In this document: in pieces, positions 12,241 through 22,639 of the stretch
How positions within the stretch are numbered: the first letter of the stretch is position 1
Layout: the number at the start of each line of letters is the position of its first letter
Source: Lanius collurio
Lineage: Eukaryota; Chordata; Aves; Passeriformes; Laniidae
Direction: 5' to 3'
Length of the DNA stretch: 64,000 nucleotides
Assembly: GCA_020086605.1 (NCBI GenBank)
Contig: JACBWW010000017.1
Span: forward strand, 8,899,283 to 8,963,282
Notes under the pieces: generated by a model
The model's database searches: none
Seen by the model: the letters and a program-made list of their open reading frames with translations, nothing else
Told to the model about the DNA's origin: nothing
Translations under genes and position numbers: made by a program

Positions 12241-12800
12241 AGCATTTAATCCAGTTTGGCGTAACCTTTGACATTATTAGGGATCGCAGTGACCCTAATC
12301 CAATCAGATTGATTAACTAAAGCGGAGACCCCATAAGCTGACCCCCCTCTGGCCTCTGCTATTTAGTCCTGACCAAACAGTGGGAGAGACGTGCTGTATT
12401 TACACCACAATGGGTCGGCGCTGAGAACCTGTTTCATTACAGAGAGACTTAAACTCCCATTACTCCATCAATGTATCATTCTTCAATAGTTCATTAAAAG
12501 CTGCTCCTCCACAATAACTATTAACCATTTCTCAGCCCAGCTGGCAGGTTTAAAGCCCTGGCCACTCTTTGGCAGAAGGAGGTGGGAGTGAGTGAAAGAA
12601 ATAGATAGACAAGGGCTCCCTTTTAAATTTAAACGAACTGCGGGCTTAAATAGTTGGAGGTAATTTACTTTTATTGAATGGAGGGAGGAGACAGAGGAAA
12701 CTTTTATTTTGACTTAATTATGTACTGAAGTCCTTTAAAGAGACAGGGCCATGATAAGCTTTTATTGTATTCCTTCTCTTGAGATTGGTTCATATTTCTG
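12240..12800. promoter_or_regulatory. Candidate conserved non-coding element (developmental enhancer-like)
   Basis: Repeat-free sequence dense in homeodomain-type cores. CCTAATCCAATCAGATTGAT near 12293-12312 combines OTX-like TAATCC, an inverted CCAAT and a PBX-like TGAT, followed by GATTAAC. CDX/HOX-like TTTTATTG and TTTTATTTTGACTTAATTA occur near 12670-12765, and CCTTTGACAT near 12265 is close to a TCF/LEF site. Only the composition is seen. Function is inferred. Confidence 0.4.
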
Positions 12801-13610
12801 CCCAGAGGAGTTTCAGAGAGAGCTCACGTGGCATTGAGAGACTCTAAACTCCCAACTTAAGCATGAACAGCCTCTTCAGCCCACAAAAGCTGAAATTAAT
12901 GCAAAAGGCACAATTCCCACTGCATGGCACTTCAGCTGGAGATGGAAAATGCCTGTCAGGTTGCACTGTTCAGTTTCTGCTGTTAAGGATGGGGTGTCCT
13001 TCTCCTACATCCTCCTAAATTTTATCCTGTGTATCTTTAGAGGCAACTCAAGAATCTTCCCTTCTCCTTGGTAAACTGAAAGATGCAACAGTTGCCTTAA
13101 AAACTGCCAAACCTCTCAGGTGAGTGGCTGACCAGGAGCTGTGGCTCAGGTGGTCATTTCAGGTCATGTGGCCATGGCCATGTTTTTCTCCACTTTATAC
13201 AGTACAGGTGAAGAAACAAACAGCAATATTTTTCTTTGAGATACTGCTGTTGGAAAAATTCGAGTGAGAGGTTCTTTCTACTATCCAGCTGTTGAGATGT
13301 GAATTTCCGTGAGACTAGAAATGAGTTGTAATGTCTTTATATCAGAAATTATTTTCTAACCCTAAACAGATTAGGTTTAGGTAGAGAGAAAAGAGATCAG
13401 GCTTACTTCTTTGCCCATGCAGGAATCCAGTTTTTTGCATTCCAAGTAGTCTACACTGACCAAAACTCCCATTTCCTGGGGATTTTGAAGGAAAACCCAA
13501 CAGTGGCACTGTCTGAAGTTTCTCCATGAAGCTGCACAGCTGCCCATACGCTCCCAAGACCACAGAGGAGGAGAAAAGCCCTATTCCACAGCCTTGACCT
13601 TAAAACTCAT
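12800..13610. other. Unique non-coding sequence, nothing recognised
   Basis: Mixed-composition sequence without CR1 tails, exon signatures or tandem repeats. Confidence 0.55.
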
Positions 13611-13617
13611 CTCTTTT

Positions 13618-13716
13618 CAACCCTCCTGCCATGAGCAGAGACACAATCCACTTTCCCAGGTTGCTCCACGCCCATCCAGCCTGGCCTTGGACACTCCCAG
13701 GAATGGGGAGTTCAGA
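13618..13716 (-). mobile_element. Degenerate CR1 fragment
   Basis: Antisense segment with CCTGCCATGAGCAGAGACAC, CCCAGGTTGCTCCACGCCC and GCCTGGCCTTGGACACTCCC. The 3' terminus and upstream parts are lost. Confidence 0.8.
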
Positions 13717-13964
13717 CCTCTCCCAACAGTTGAAGAGGGAAGGTTTATTCCAGAACCAAGGACCTGCAAACCTGAGTAGTCCGATAGGGTGGGATGGGGG
13801 ATTTCTGCTCTTCCTCTGCCCTGGGTGACACACAAAGAGCAAGAGGGATTTCGAGTCAGACCTGTCAAGTGTAGCCTTCAATAGCAGCAGGTCAGGATCC
13901 CCTGGACATCACCACTCCCTGGCAGCTGAGCTCATCAATGCCATTCCTGTCTAATGTGTGGCTC

Positions 13965-14022
13965 ATTAAGAATCCCAGAATTGTTAAGGTTGGAAGGGAC
14001 CTCTGGAGATTAAGCCTGGCTA
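13965..14022 (-). mobile_element. CR1 3' terminus only
   Basis: Antisense terminus AGAATCCCAGAATTGTTAAG followed by GGTTGGAAGGGACCTCTGGA. About 55 bp remain. Confidence 0.8.
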
Positions 14023-14838
14023 AAAAAAAATACACATTAATACAGTCTTAGCTAAAACACGTGGGACCTTTTTCCACAAGAAGGCTGATGGGGAAAAAGA
14101 GTCTGGTTTTAGATGAGATATCAGAACATGGCTCTTAACAGGACCAGAGCCTGGTGACAGTTTGGCACTGCTGAATCACAGCTCACGCCTAGCCCTGAAT
14201 GAGCAATGAGGTACCACAGCAGCAAGGACAGCCCAGACAGCGAGGCAGCCTCAGTGAGATTTGGGCCTGGAAAGGATTTCCTGAGGGCATTAAAATCGTT
14301 CCTTTTCAGTGAAAGGAGTGCAGATAGAGTGCGAGGCAAAGGGGAGATGCTTTAGGAACTGCTCTGGTTTGTGCTGAGGGAGGACGGGATCCCCACTGAC
14401 TCACATGAGAGCTACTCTCAGATCCTGGGTGACTTAAAATCCAAGCTACAAAACAGATTTTTTCTTCCTTGCTTTCCCTCTCTCCTTTTCCCCTTCTCTC
14501 TTTCTGGGTAGGAGCTCAAGTATGTTCCTACCCTGGGGGATCTGCCGCACAAGAATGCGACTGAGCTGTTTTTTTTTCCTCCCCCCCCTCCTGCTGTAGG
14601 TGAAGCAAAACTGAAGGGTGGTTTGATTCTCCCTCAAGGAACAACATTCTTCAGTTATGAAATCGTCCCAGTCTCCTCTCCCTCCCTGAGCCCAGCTACT
14701 GAAAAGCAGGGACAGACCCTTTGAGCCAGCACTGCTGTGAGATAAGAGAGTTTGGCAGATTGTGGGATGGGGGTTTCCTTCAGTCAGCAGGGAGGTGAGG
14801 AGCAGTTTATCCACAAGGATAATTGCTACAGGAGATGT
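14022..14838. other. Unique sequence with a polypyrimidine tract
   Basis: A C/T-only stretch lies at about 14457-14507, with a shorter T/C run near 14570-14592. Otherwise nothing is recognised. Confidence 0.5.
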
Positions 14839-14965
14839 GGGGTGTCTCATCCCAGACTGTCTGGGAGCACATTGTCCAGAGAGGTCATGGACTCCCCATC
14901 CCTGGAAGTCCTCAAGGCCAGGCTGGACGGGGCTTGGAGCAACCTGGTCTGGTGGAAGAAAATGC
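14838..14965 (+). mobile_element. Degenerate CR1 fragment
   Basis: Plus-strand segment with CCATCCCTGGAAGTCCTCAA, GGCCAGGCTGGACGGGGCTT and GGAGCAACCTGGTCTGGTGG. It belongs to a CR1 subtype different from most others here and lacks its 3' terminus. Confidence 0.85.
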
Positions 14966-15000
14966 CCAAATCTCTTCTGAGTGTGCAGCAGGGGAAAAAG

Positions 15001-15073
15001 TTAAAAAAAAAAACAAAACAAAACAAAAAACCAAACAAAAAACCAAAACAACCAAACAAAAAAACAAAACAGA
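15001..15073. repeat. A-rich (CAAAA)n low-complexity tract
   Basis: Irregular AAAAC/AAACC units over about 70 bp. It makes the reading frames on both strands spuriously long, with Lys/Asn/Thr-rich and Phe/Cys/Leu-rich peptides. Confidence 0.9.
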
Positions 15074-15168
15074 TGGGAAGCACTGCAGAACACACTCCAA
15101 AGTGGCATAGATCAGTTATATACACCAAATTCCCTGCAACTATTTCAGATGCTCCCTCCTCTTTCACA

Positions 15169-15216
15169 TGAGGAAGGGAAGGAAGGGAGGGAAGGGAGGG
15201 AGGGAGGGAGGGAGGG
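15169..15216 (+). repeat. (GGAA)n/(GGGA)n purine repeat, left side of assembly gap
   Basis: GAAG units grading into GGGA units. The GGGAGGGAGGGAGGGAGGGG section satisfies the standard G-quadruplex pattern on the plus strand. Confidence 0.93.
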
Positions 15217-15266
15217 GCAAGTGCTGAGGTCGTTGCAAAAGCAGGGAGGAGCTCATAACTCAGAAT

Positions 15267-15579
15267 NNNNNNNNNNNNNNNNNNNNNNNNNNNNNNNNNN
15301 NNNNNNNNNNNNNNNNNNNNNNNNNNNNNNNNNNNNNNNNNNNNNNNNNNNNNNNNNNNNNNNNNNNNNNNNNNNNNNNNNNNNNNNNNNNNNNNNNNNN
15401 NNNNNNNNNNNNNNNNNNNNNNNNNNNNNNNNNNNNNNNNNNNNNNNNNNNNNNNNNNNNNNNNNNNNNNNNNNNNNNNNNNNNNNNNNNNNNNNNNNNN
15501 NNNNNNNNNNNNNNNNNNNNNNNNNNNNNNNNNNNNNNNNNNNNNNNNNNNNNNNNNNNNNNNNNNNNNNNNNNNNNNN
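15267..15579. other. Assembly gap (313 N)
   Basis: All positions are N. Purine tandem repeats lie on both sides, so the gap most likely covers more of the same repeat that could not be assembled. The true length is unknown. Confidence 0.97.
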
Positions 15580-15655
15580 GCAGGAAGGCAGGAAGGCAGG
15601 AAGGCAGGAAGGAAGGAAGGAAGGAAGGAAGGAAGGAAGGAAGGAAGGAAGGAAG
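15580..15655 (+). repeat. (GCAGGAAG)n then (GAAG)n tandem repeat, right side of gap
   Basis: Four octamer-like GCAGGAAG units pass into about a dozen GAAG tetramers. Long Lys/Glu/Arg or Pro/Ser/Phe/Leu frames here are repeat translations, not genes. Confidence 0.95.
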
Positions 15656-15659
15656 CTTT

Positions 15660-16195
15660 GTGCTAAAGGGAAAGGCAAAACTTTTCCCAGACTTAGTGAG
15701 ACCTGCAGGACCAGGCTGGACTTTAAAAGACACACAACAAGGGCAAAGAAGGATAAAGGAGTTTTCACAGGCTGAAACAGGCTCCTACCAACTTACAAGG
15801 GAAAAGACCAGATAAACATCAGGTTTAGCTGAGGGCTTAAATCTAGGAGTTCCTACATTGCTAAAATTTCTAACATTTCTAAGAGTTCCCACTTCTATCA
15901 AGGGGTTGAGAAACAATTGCCTGAATTTGAACGCTGCCCTAATTTGCTGTGTTCATAACTAAGGAAAGCAGAACCATTAATTGATGGTGATTTCCCCAGG
16001 CCTTTGATCTTCATTGTATTTCATGACAGTATCAAAACTGATGTTATCTGATAAGTCCAGTCCCTAGGAACCATCCCCAACAGCCCATCATTTCCCCTCT
16101 GCCATCATCTAGAGAGCTGACATCACAGCACAGGGTCAGAAAAGGAGCCAGGTCCAGCTTGACCACTGCAAGCACAACAATCCTCAGTGTTCCTT
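15660..16195. other. Unique intron 2 sequence close to exon 2
   Basis: AT-rich in part. CCTTTGATC at 16001-16009 matches the TCF/LEF consensus and lies about 420 bp downstream of exon 2. A single match of this kind is expected by chance every few tens of kilobases. Confidence 0.45.
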
Positions 16196-16290
16196 CCCAG
16201 GGGTGTGGGATCATGGCATAATCCATGCTGAAAGGACTTGGGGAGGTCTCCAGTCCAACCTCCTGCTCCAAGCTGGAACTGAGATAACCC
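16195..16290 (-). mobile_element. Degenerate CR1 fragment near exon 2
   Basis: Antisense GGACTTGGGGAGGTCTCCAG followed by TCCAACCTCCTGCTCCAAGC, an older CR1 tail subtype. It ends about 140 bp from the exon. Confidence 0.65.
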
Positions 16291-16421
16291 CACTCCTTTA
16301 TCACGCTCAAGTCCTGTTTCCTGCAGGACATTTTACAGGACATTTTTTCCCAAAGCGAATGAGTTCACAGGAGGTTTCCCAAGATCCACCACGGACATTG
16401 GCCTTCCCAAACCCGTAGCTC

Positions 16422-16430
16422 CTCACTCAC
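16422..16430 (-). other. WNT3A: 5' splice site (donor) of WNT3A intron 2
   Basis: On the minus strand the exon ends GATAAAG and the intron starts GTGAGTGAG, a near-ideal U1 target. It leaves the Ala codon split after its first base, as in other vertebrate WNT3A genes. Confidence 0.9.
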
Positions 16431-16672
16431 CTTTATCCAGCACAGGCCCAAAGATGGCTAGGCTGTCGTTGACGGTGGTGCAGTTCCACCTCCTCCCTCG
16501 GAACTGGTGTTGGCACTCCTGGATGCCAATCTTTACACCTTCTGCCACGCTGGGCATGATCTCCACGTAGTTCCGACAGAAGCGCAGCTGCTTGGGCACC
16601 AGGCCCGGGATGCTCCCACACAGGATGGGCTGAGTCCCCAGGGAGGAATACTGGTGACCAATTGCCAAGGAC
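16431..16672 (-). CDS. WNT3A: WNT3A coding exon 2 (partial gene, internal exon)
   Basis: This exon encodes the amino-terminal part of WNT3A, a secreted lipid-modified glycoprotein that binds Frizzled and LRP5/6 and activates beta-catenin signalling. Read on the minus strand it starts with the last base of a Trp codon, runs 80 open codons and ends with the first base of an Ala codon. The translation begins SLAIGHQYSSLGTQPILCGS and ends SLAIFGPVLDK. Wnt-family cysteines appear in ILCGS, RFCRNY, QECQHQF and WNCTT, and the NCT sequon is the conserved N-glycosylation site. It is preceded by a polypyrimidine tract and AG and followed by GTGAGT. From memory, 242 bp and these phases match mammalian WNT3A exon 2. 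The paralogue WNT3 fits less well, for example at IGHQYSS and FCRNYVEI. The signal peptide (exon 1) and the lipidated serine and cysteine-rich C terminus (exons 3-4) are not in the window. No frameshift or stop is seen. WNT3A identity is very likely. Confidence 0.96.
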
Positions 16673-16695
16673 CTGGGCAAAAAAAAAAAACAACA
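16673..16695 (-). other. WNT3A: 3' splice site (acceptor) of WNT3A intron 1
   Basis: On the minus strand a run of twelve T is followed by GCCCAG and then the exon. The AG is complementary to positions 16673-16674. This is a strong vertebrate acceptor and sets the right boundary of exon 2. The T run is an A12 homopolymer on the plus strand. Confidence 0.9.
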
Positions 16696-17334
16696 GGGAA
16701 AAAGAGATGCTGTGAGGCTGGATTGCACCTTTGTGCTTGGTTCACAAGAATGGACATAGAAAATCAACATCTTCAGTTCCTCTGCATTTCACTCACCAGA
16801 AAACATCATTTTTGCTGGCATCCCTCCCCAAAACAACAACATCTCTCTCCTGAAGTTCCCTACAGGCCCAGCAAAGCAAGAAACTCTACTTTTAATATCT
16901 TCCTTCCCTTTTCTTTATCCTCCCAGAGCCTTAATCCATCATTGTGCTGCTTCTTCCCAAAGATAATTTCCTTTGCAGCCAGGGGGTCAAACATATGTTT
17001 CTTTCTTTGAGAGACAAGGACACCTCCACAAGATGTTTTATAGGAAATTTTAGCAGGAAACCCCGTTAAAAGCACTTGCAGAGCCACCTGAAGTAGTAAC
17101 TCCAGCAGCAGAAGCCATCAAGCTCCAAGTCTTTGGAAGGGCAACACCAAGAATTTGGGAAGGGGAACAGCATCATTCTGTGGTGCTTTGGTTAAAGTGA
17201 GGGGAGTGAAATTAAAGCCCAACCAAACCAACAACCAAAAAAGCATCCTAATTAAACTTGAGTGCAAATTCTGTGTTCAGCCCAGTGGAAGTCTTGAAAG
17301 GAGTGTCCATGAACCTTTATGTTGGTGAAGACTT

Positions 17335-17530
17335 GGGAGACAAACAAGTCAGCTCTGCAGGGAGATCAGCAGATATGCAGCTAATTAGATAGATTTTTAA
17401 AGTGTTTTTACCAGTGCTTCTAATAATAACCTTGATTACTAAAACTGAAGGGATTTTTAGAGCATAATTTCCTTTTCTTCTAATTAAATCTCTTGATTGT
17501 CTTTTCTGCCCTGAATTAATGACAAAGAGG
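17335..17530. promoter_or_regulatory. Candidate homeodomain-motif cluster in intron 1
   Basis: Within about 190 bp are CTAATTAGAT, TTGATTACTAAA, TCTAATTAAATC and GAATTAATGAC. It is repeat-free, AT-rich, and about 0.7 kb upstream of exon 2 in gene orientation. Regulatory function is inferred from motif density only. Confidence 0.3.
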
Positions 17531-20500
17531 AACCTGCCTGGGCAGTGTGTATTTCTGTTTACATTCATTTTTGCTGTGTGGTTTTCATTTGGGAACAGCC
17601 TGGTGTGTTTGAATTATCAACAGGGCTGTCAGGGAATAAAGCCTTCACTCTCTTTTGCTCTGACTTTAAAAGTAACACAAGAATTCTGTGGTTGCTCAAG
17701 AAGGTTCCAGCAGAAAATTAGCTTGACTTTAGCAGTTCTCTAGGCTGGGATAAAAATTAGTTTAAAGTGACTGTCTCTGTTTGAAAGAGAAGGGTCCTTG
17801 CAGCCAATTAACTCCTTTCCTGGAGGGGACCTGGTCAAGAGGGGACAGAACTGAAAAGGAGGTGGACAGGAGCCACATCCCAGGGGCGTTCCTAACTGCA
17901 GACTAAGCTTTACAAATCCATCCTTTCCAGGCAAATGGGATGTAAGAACATTCACTTCTGGATCCCAAATGGCTCCAGGTAAGAGTTCAGACCCAGGATA
18001 ACCAGCTCAGACAACAATGTGCCCGTCAGTAAATGAACTTTAAATGGACAAGGTGGAAGGTGTGTGGAAAAGGAAAGGATTTCCAGCTGATTTCCTTAAC
18101 TTAGGTGACTCTTTCCACATCTGTTGAACCTCTGGGAGATGATTAATGTCAACATTATGGGACAATTCATCCTATTCCAGGGAGGGAAGCTGAGACAAAT
18201 GGAATGAACTGTCCTCCAGAAGTGCCCCCCTTTTTCCATTATGTTAAGAGAGGAAGGCAGCTCTCCCTGACCCAAAATTGTGTCCCTGTCACCCACATTC
18301 CAGTGCTTGTGCCAGGGGTGCCACCAGCTGATCTGCTCACCCCAGGCTGCTTTTGTAATCAGCCAGTGGAGAGAAGCAAACACTTCCACACCACAATCCC
18401 CCTGCCCAGTTCAGCTGTGTGCTTTGGGCTGGGGTGAATCATGGCCTTGCCCCCACTGGCCATGCTGGCCAGACTGTCAAACCCCCCTGGGTGACTGGTG
18501 GAGTGGGGCATGTCTGCACCGTGGGACCTCCAGGTGGATCACGCCGTGATCCCTGACAATGAGGATGGATAAGTTCCTTGAAACAGTCCCCACCCAGGAA
18601 AGTTCACCCCTGTGTTGAAGGCCATGCAGAGAGCTCAGCTGGAGGAAGGAGACAAGTTCCTGCAAGAGCCTGCAGGGACCCACAGGAGAAAACCAAGGAA
18701 AGGACCTGTTAAACTCATTTTCCTTATCTCAGTGGCTAAATATGGGGTTTTTTGAGCTTTAGATTAATTCAGCGCACACAACTGGCAGAAAACCCTCTCT
18801 GAAATGGAGCCCATGCCAAGTGCACATTTTTGTTTTACTGTTAAATATTATACAAAACACTGGACCACAATTTCTGGACTAAAGACACCTTCTAAAACAC
18901 TGTTTCAGGCTTCAGAGGACCTGCTGAGTGTGTTGCCACTGTGGCCTTGTTGGGAATGCCACACATCCAAATGTTAATCCATTGAACCTCCCCCCAAAAC
19001 TGGGACTTAGGAGGTATTCACAGCTTTAGGATCGGGAGGTAAGTGGTCCTGGCTCTGTAAACCATGCATAGAGATGCCTTCATTCAAGTCTCCAGGGACA
19101 AACATGAATTTAGTTGTTCCTACTCATCCTCCAGCCATTGATGGCAGAGAGTCCAAAATGCGGATGCTTTCCAGACTCTGAACTTAACTTTGGTGGGAAC
19201 ATTTGTAGATTTGTTTCCATGTCAACTGCAGTCACCAACATCCTTCCCACAGCTTTCCAAAATCTCTTACCTGGTTCCCAAAAAAAGGTAAAGCATCCAC
19301 TGAGTCACCATCAACTTGCTGCAGGCTCCATCCACCATGCTGTGAAGCCAGGAGGACTGTTTTGAGCTATTTCAGTAGGACCCTGATGAAATTTAGGATT
19401 GCAGCCTCATAAACTTTAATTATATGAGCAGCCACACTCAAGCCTCTCTCTGGGTTTGGTTTTTTTTTTTTTTTGGTGGTTACTACAGTGGTAGAATGAA
19501 AATACCAATCATAGGAAGAGAAGTTTATAGGCTGGTGCCCTCAACTATTCGTTTCCGTTGCTAGGAAGATCATCTAAGATTAAATAAGAATAAAAACATG
19601 TAGAAGTACCTCTAATTGCTTTTTCACACTGCTCCCTGCTCAGTACAGCAGGGAAACAGTCACACCTCGCTTTGATCTGTGTTGCAGTCTGGGAAGTTTA
19701 ATCTGCAAAAGACAATCTCCAGCAAGAGCCTTATTCTCAAGGTGTCATCAGGCCCCGAGACAGTGCAACACAAATTCCATGGGGCAGTGTGGAGTCACTC
19801 AACTTTCAGCTGAAGGTGCAGGGTGGAAGCTCAAAGCATCTCTCCGTGAGCAGCTGCTCTGCTGTTAACAGAGCTGGTCACAGTCCTCCTCCTCCGGGCT
19901 CACTCGCAGCCTCTGGAGTCTGATAACATCTCCCTGAGCACCCTCTTTTGGTTTCTACTTTGCTTCCAGGTGTAAAGACTTTCTCCTTCTCTAAACTCAA
20001 TTTATCTTTAGGAGAACCCAGTCCTTTCAGCTCCCTGTCACTATTATTGATCATCAGGTGGGAACCTTATGAACCGTCCAACCTTCTCCTCCAGCCAGAA
20101 AAATCCAACAACAACCCAACAACCAAGCCTTTAGAAAAGATTGGGAAAGTCTATAAAGATCAGAATCTCATTTCAGTGTTGCTCAACTCTCTAGTAGCTC
20201 CCATCATTCATTTTTTCCTCACTGTTTCCAATGATCAAACCTGGCATTTGCGTTTTTCCACTCTCCTGAGTTCTCCTCCTAAACAATCTCCTTCATGTGG
20301 GTAATTTTGAAAATGTGGTGTCGAGAAATGGGCCGAGTGTCATCCACTGTGGTCTAACCAGGCACCACCTCCAAATTCCTGAAGCACCAACACTTCCTGG
20401 ATGCATTGACCCCAAGCTCTCCTTTTCCACTGGAGAATTCCTGAAGCTCTCCATTTTACAAACACACTCATGCCCAGAACAGGCGCTGCTCAAGTCTGAG

Positions 20501-22135
20501 CCAAGCGAAAGGGTCAAAGAGTTGCACCTTTCCAACCAATCAGGCTTTTCTTCCCATTAGCACAGGAGCAGCCATGAAAACACTGCTCTGTATGTCCACA
20601 GCCAAAGTTCTTGGCTTATCTTTAAGCCTTGCATGCCCTGAAGTGTTTAATTCAACCTCCAGTGAGCATTTTTCTTTGCCAACACACCTAGAGAGCTCTT
20701 CATTTCCCTTATCTCAAACTATCTGCTCCTTCAGCAGAGCCGTTGTAAATAAGTACCTGGCCACCTTCTTCATAAATTACATGTACCCTCCCGCTTGGAA
20801 TGGACACCCCAGCCAGGTTAGGAGGGAGAAATATGCAGGAAATACCTGCTCAGATCTTTTTTTCAGAAAAAAAGGCTTCAGCTCTGGATGACCCCAGTGT
20901 ACAGCACCACTCTACCGACTTTTCGAGATCACCACCTTCTCAGCGTGTCAAAAGTCTTTGACACATCAGAAGTAGCGTGTGGAGACTCCCACACCTGCTG
21001 GCTTCTCCCTGAATTCTGTCGTTCCTGAGCTTTGAAGGAGCTTTGCTTTGCTATTCTTGGAGAGGCCTTTTGGGAGCTTCCTCCAGGGACAACCTTCGGG
21101 AGTCCCCGACACAGGGAAAATAACTGCATTTATTGGTGCTGAACAGCAAGGGTGCAACTTGCCAAATGACCCAGGATAGGACCCTGAGTGCACTTGAATC
21201 CCACCAAATATTGAGAACTGAGCAACAGCAGTGATTTTGCTCCTCTCATCCGCCCAGTCCTGGTGAGGAGGTTAAATCAACGGATGCCCATCTGCTCACA
21301 ACAGAGAGGATTTATGTTCTCTCGTAGATGACTGAAGTGCTTCTCCGTTTGCAAGGAACCCCCTAAAAGCAAGTTAACCTCCTCCAGATCCTTTCTTATA
21401 ATCCATCCAGCTTTCCAGAGGTTCAGTTCAGTCCCTATTCCTTTCTCACTCATTTTGGCTGCCTCTCTGTGGTGTGACCTCCCTTGGAAGATGAATCTCA
21501 GCCACGTCATGAAAGTGAGGACAAAGTGTGTGAAGTGGTTTGTCTAAAAAGGTGAATTTTCACAATACCTCTGTGGTATTATGATCCCAAAATATTGAAA
21601 TTGAGAAGGCAGCTGGAGGAGTGTCCATAGGTTCTGAAAAGATGTAAGGAAAACCCTCAAGTGCTGTCTCACATCTGCTGGCACCAGAGGGGCTCACAGG
21701 GAAGCAGGTGATGAGTGGGCAGCCCTTACTCCATCCTACAACATCCCAGACAGACCCTCTCTGGTCTCCCACCACAATCGTTCAAACTACCATCACAAAA
21801 TCCATGTATCTGAGGCTGCCTACAAACACATTTTGTGGAGAAATGAGCAGCTGGAAGGCTGGGGAGGTTCCAAAAATGGAGGCTTGCCATGAATGGCCAA
21901 TGGCACTGAATGTCAAGAGACTCCTGGGGTAGGATCTGTAAGTCAACCATGATCAGTTCCCATAAACCCTCATGGCACAGAGCTGACACAAGATGGATGA
22001 AGTGTGATGTCCACCTAACATGGACAACTGGAAGCTGGGAAGAATATCCCAGAAGTAGAGACCAGGAACAGGAGGTGGATTTGAACCTCCTGGGTCTTTT
22101 CCACTCTGGACATGCAAATGTCCACGAGACTCTTG
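17530..22135. other. Unique non-coding sequence, nothing firmly recognised
   Basis: It contains a T14 run at 19461-19474, a 17-bp interrupted palindrome at 18536-18552 (arms GGATCACG and CGTGATCC), and GCTTTGATC at 19669-19677 (TCF/LEF-like). No CR1 tails, exons or RNA genes were recognised in these 4.6 kb, which makes it one of the larger repeat-poor stretches of the window. Confidence 0.5.
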
Positions 22136-22139
22136 TGTA

Positions 22140-22636
22140 GTGACATGGGAAGGACATGGACCTGCTGGAGAGAGCCCAAAGAATGGCCATAAAGTTGATT
22201 AGAGAGATGAAGCACTGTTCCTATAAGGAAAGGCTGAGAGAATTTGGTTTATCCAGCTTGGAAAAGACTTCAGAGTGACCTCATCATGGCCTTTCAGGAC
22301 CTGAAGGAAGCCACAGGAAAGACTGAGACAGACTATTTACAAGGGCCTGGAGAGACAGGACAAGGGAGAAGAGCTTCAAACTGCCAGAGGGCAGGGATAG
22401 ATGGGATATTAGGAAAAAATTGTTCTTTATGAGGGTGGGGAGGCCCTGGCACAGGGTGCCCAGAGAAGCTGTGGTTGCCCCTGGATCCCTGGAAGTGTCC
22501 AAGGCCAGGTTGGACACTGGGGCTTGGAGCGGGCTGGGATAGTGGAAGATGTCCCTGACCATGGCAGGGGTGGGCTTGGATGATCCTTAAGGTCCCCCTG
22601 ACCCAGGCCATTCTATGTTTTATGATTCTATGGTTT
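22140..22636 (+). mobile_element. CR1 LINE fragment of about 500 bp, intact 3' end
   Basis: It starts near the ATGGACCTGCTGGAGAGAGC segment, runs through CTATAAGGAAAGGCTGAGAG (end of the reverse-transcriptase ORF and start of the 3' UTR) and ends TCTATGTTTTATGATTCTAT. It is truncated at its 5' end and not capable of transposition. Confidence 0.95.
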
Positions 22637-22639
22637 GAA

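Larger units (their letters stand above)
1..16430 (-). other. WNT3A: WNT3A intron 2 (left part truncated by window edge)
   Basis: This is everything downstream of the exon 2 donor. I looked on the minus strand for exon 3 (the GWKWGGCSED and NNEAGR motifs) and the long exon 4 and found neither, so both should lie beyond the left edge. The 313-base gap at 15267-15579 is the only unreadable part. The readable sequence is CR1 fragments, simple repeats, CpG-rich blocks and unique DNA. No other gene is recognisable. The intron label is inferred from the exon's orientation. Confidence 0.8.

Noticed and set aside
15149..15775. Long frames across the assembly gap
   Set aside because: They are open only because N and purine repeats contain no stops.
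1..16430. WNT3A exons 3 and 4
   Set aside because: Searched on the minus strand for GWKWGGCSED, NNEAGR and a cysteine-rich C terminus. None seen, so they are probably left of the window.
18536..18552. Interrupted palindrome GGATCACG-C-CGTGATCC
   Set aside because: About one perfect 8-bp-arm inverted repeat per spacer length is expected in 64 kb. No supporting context.
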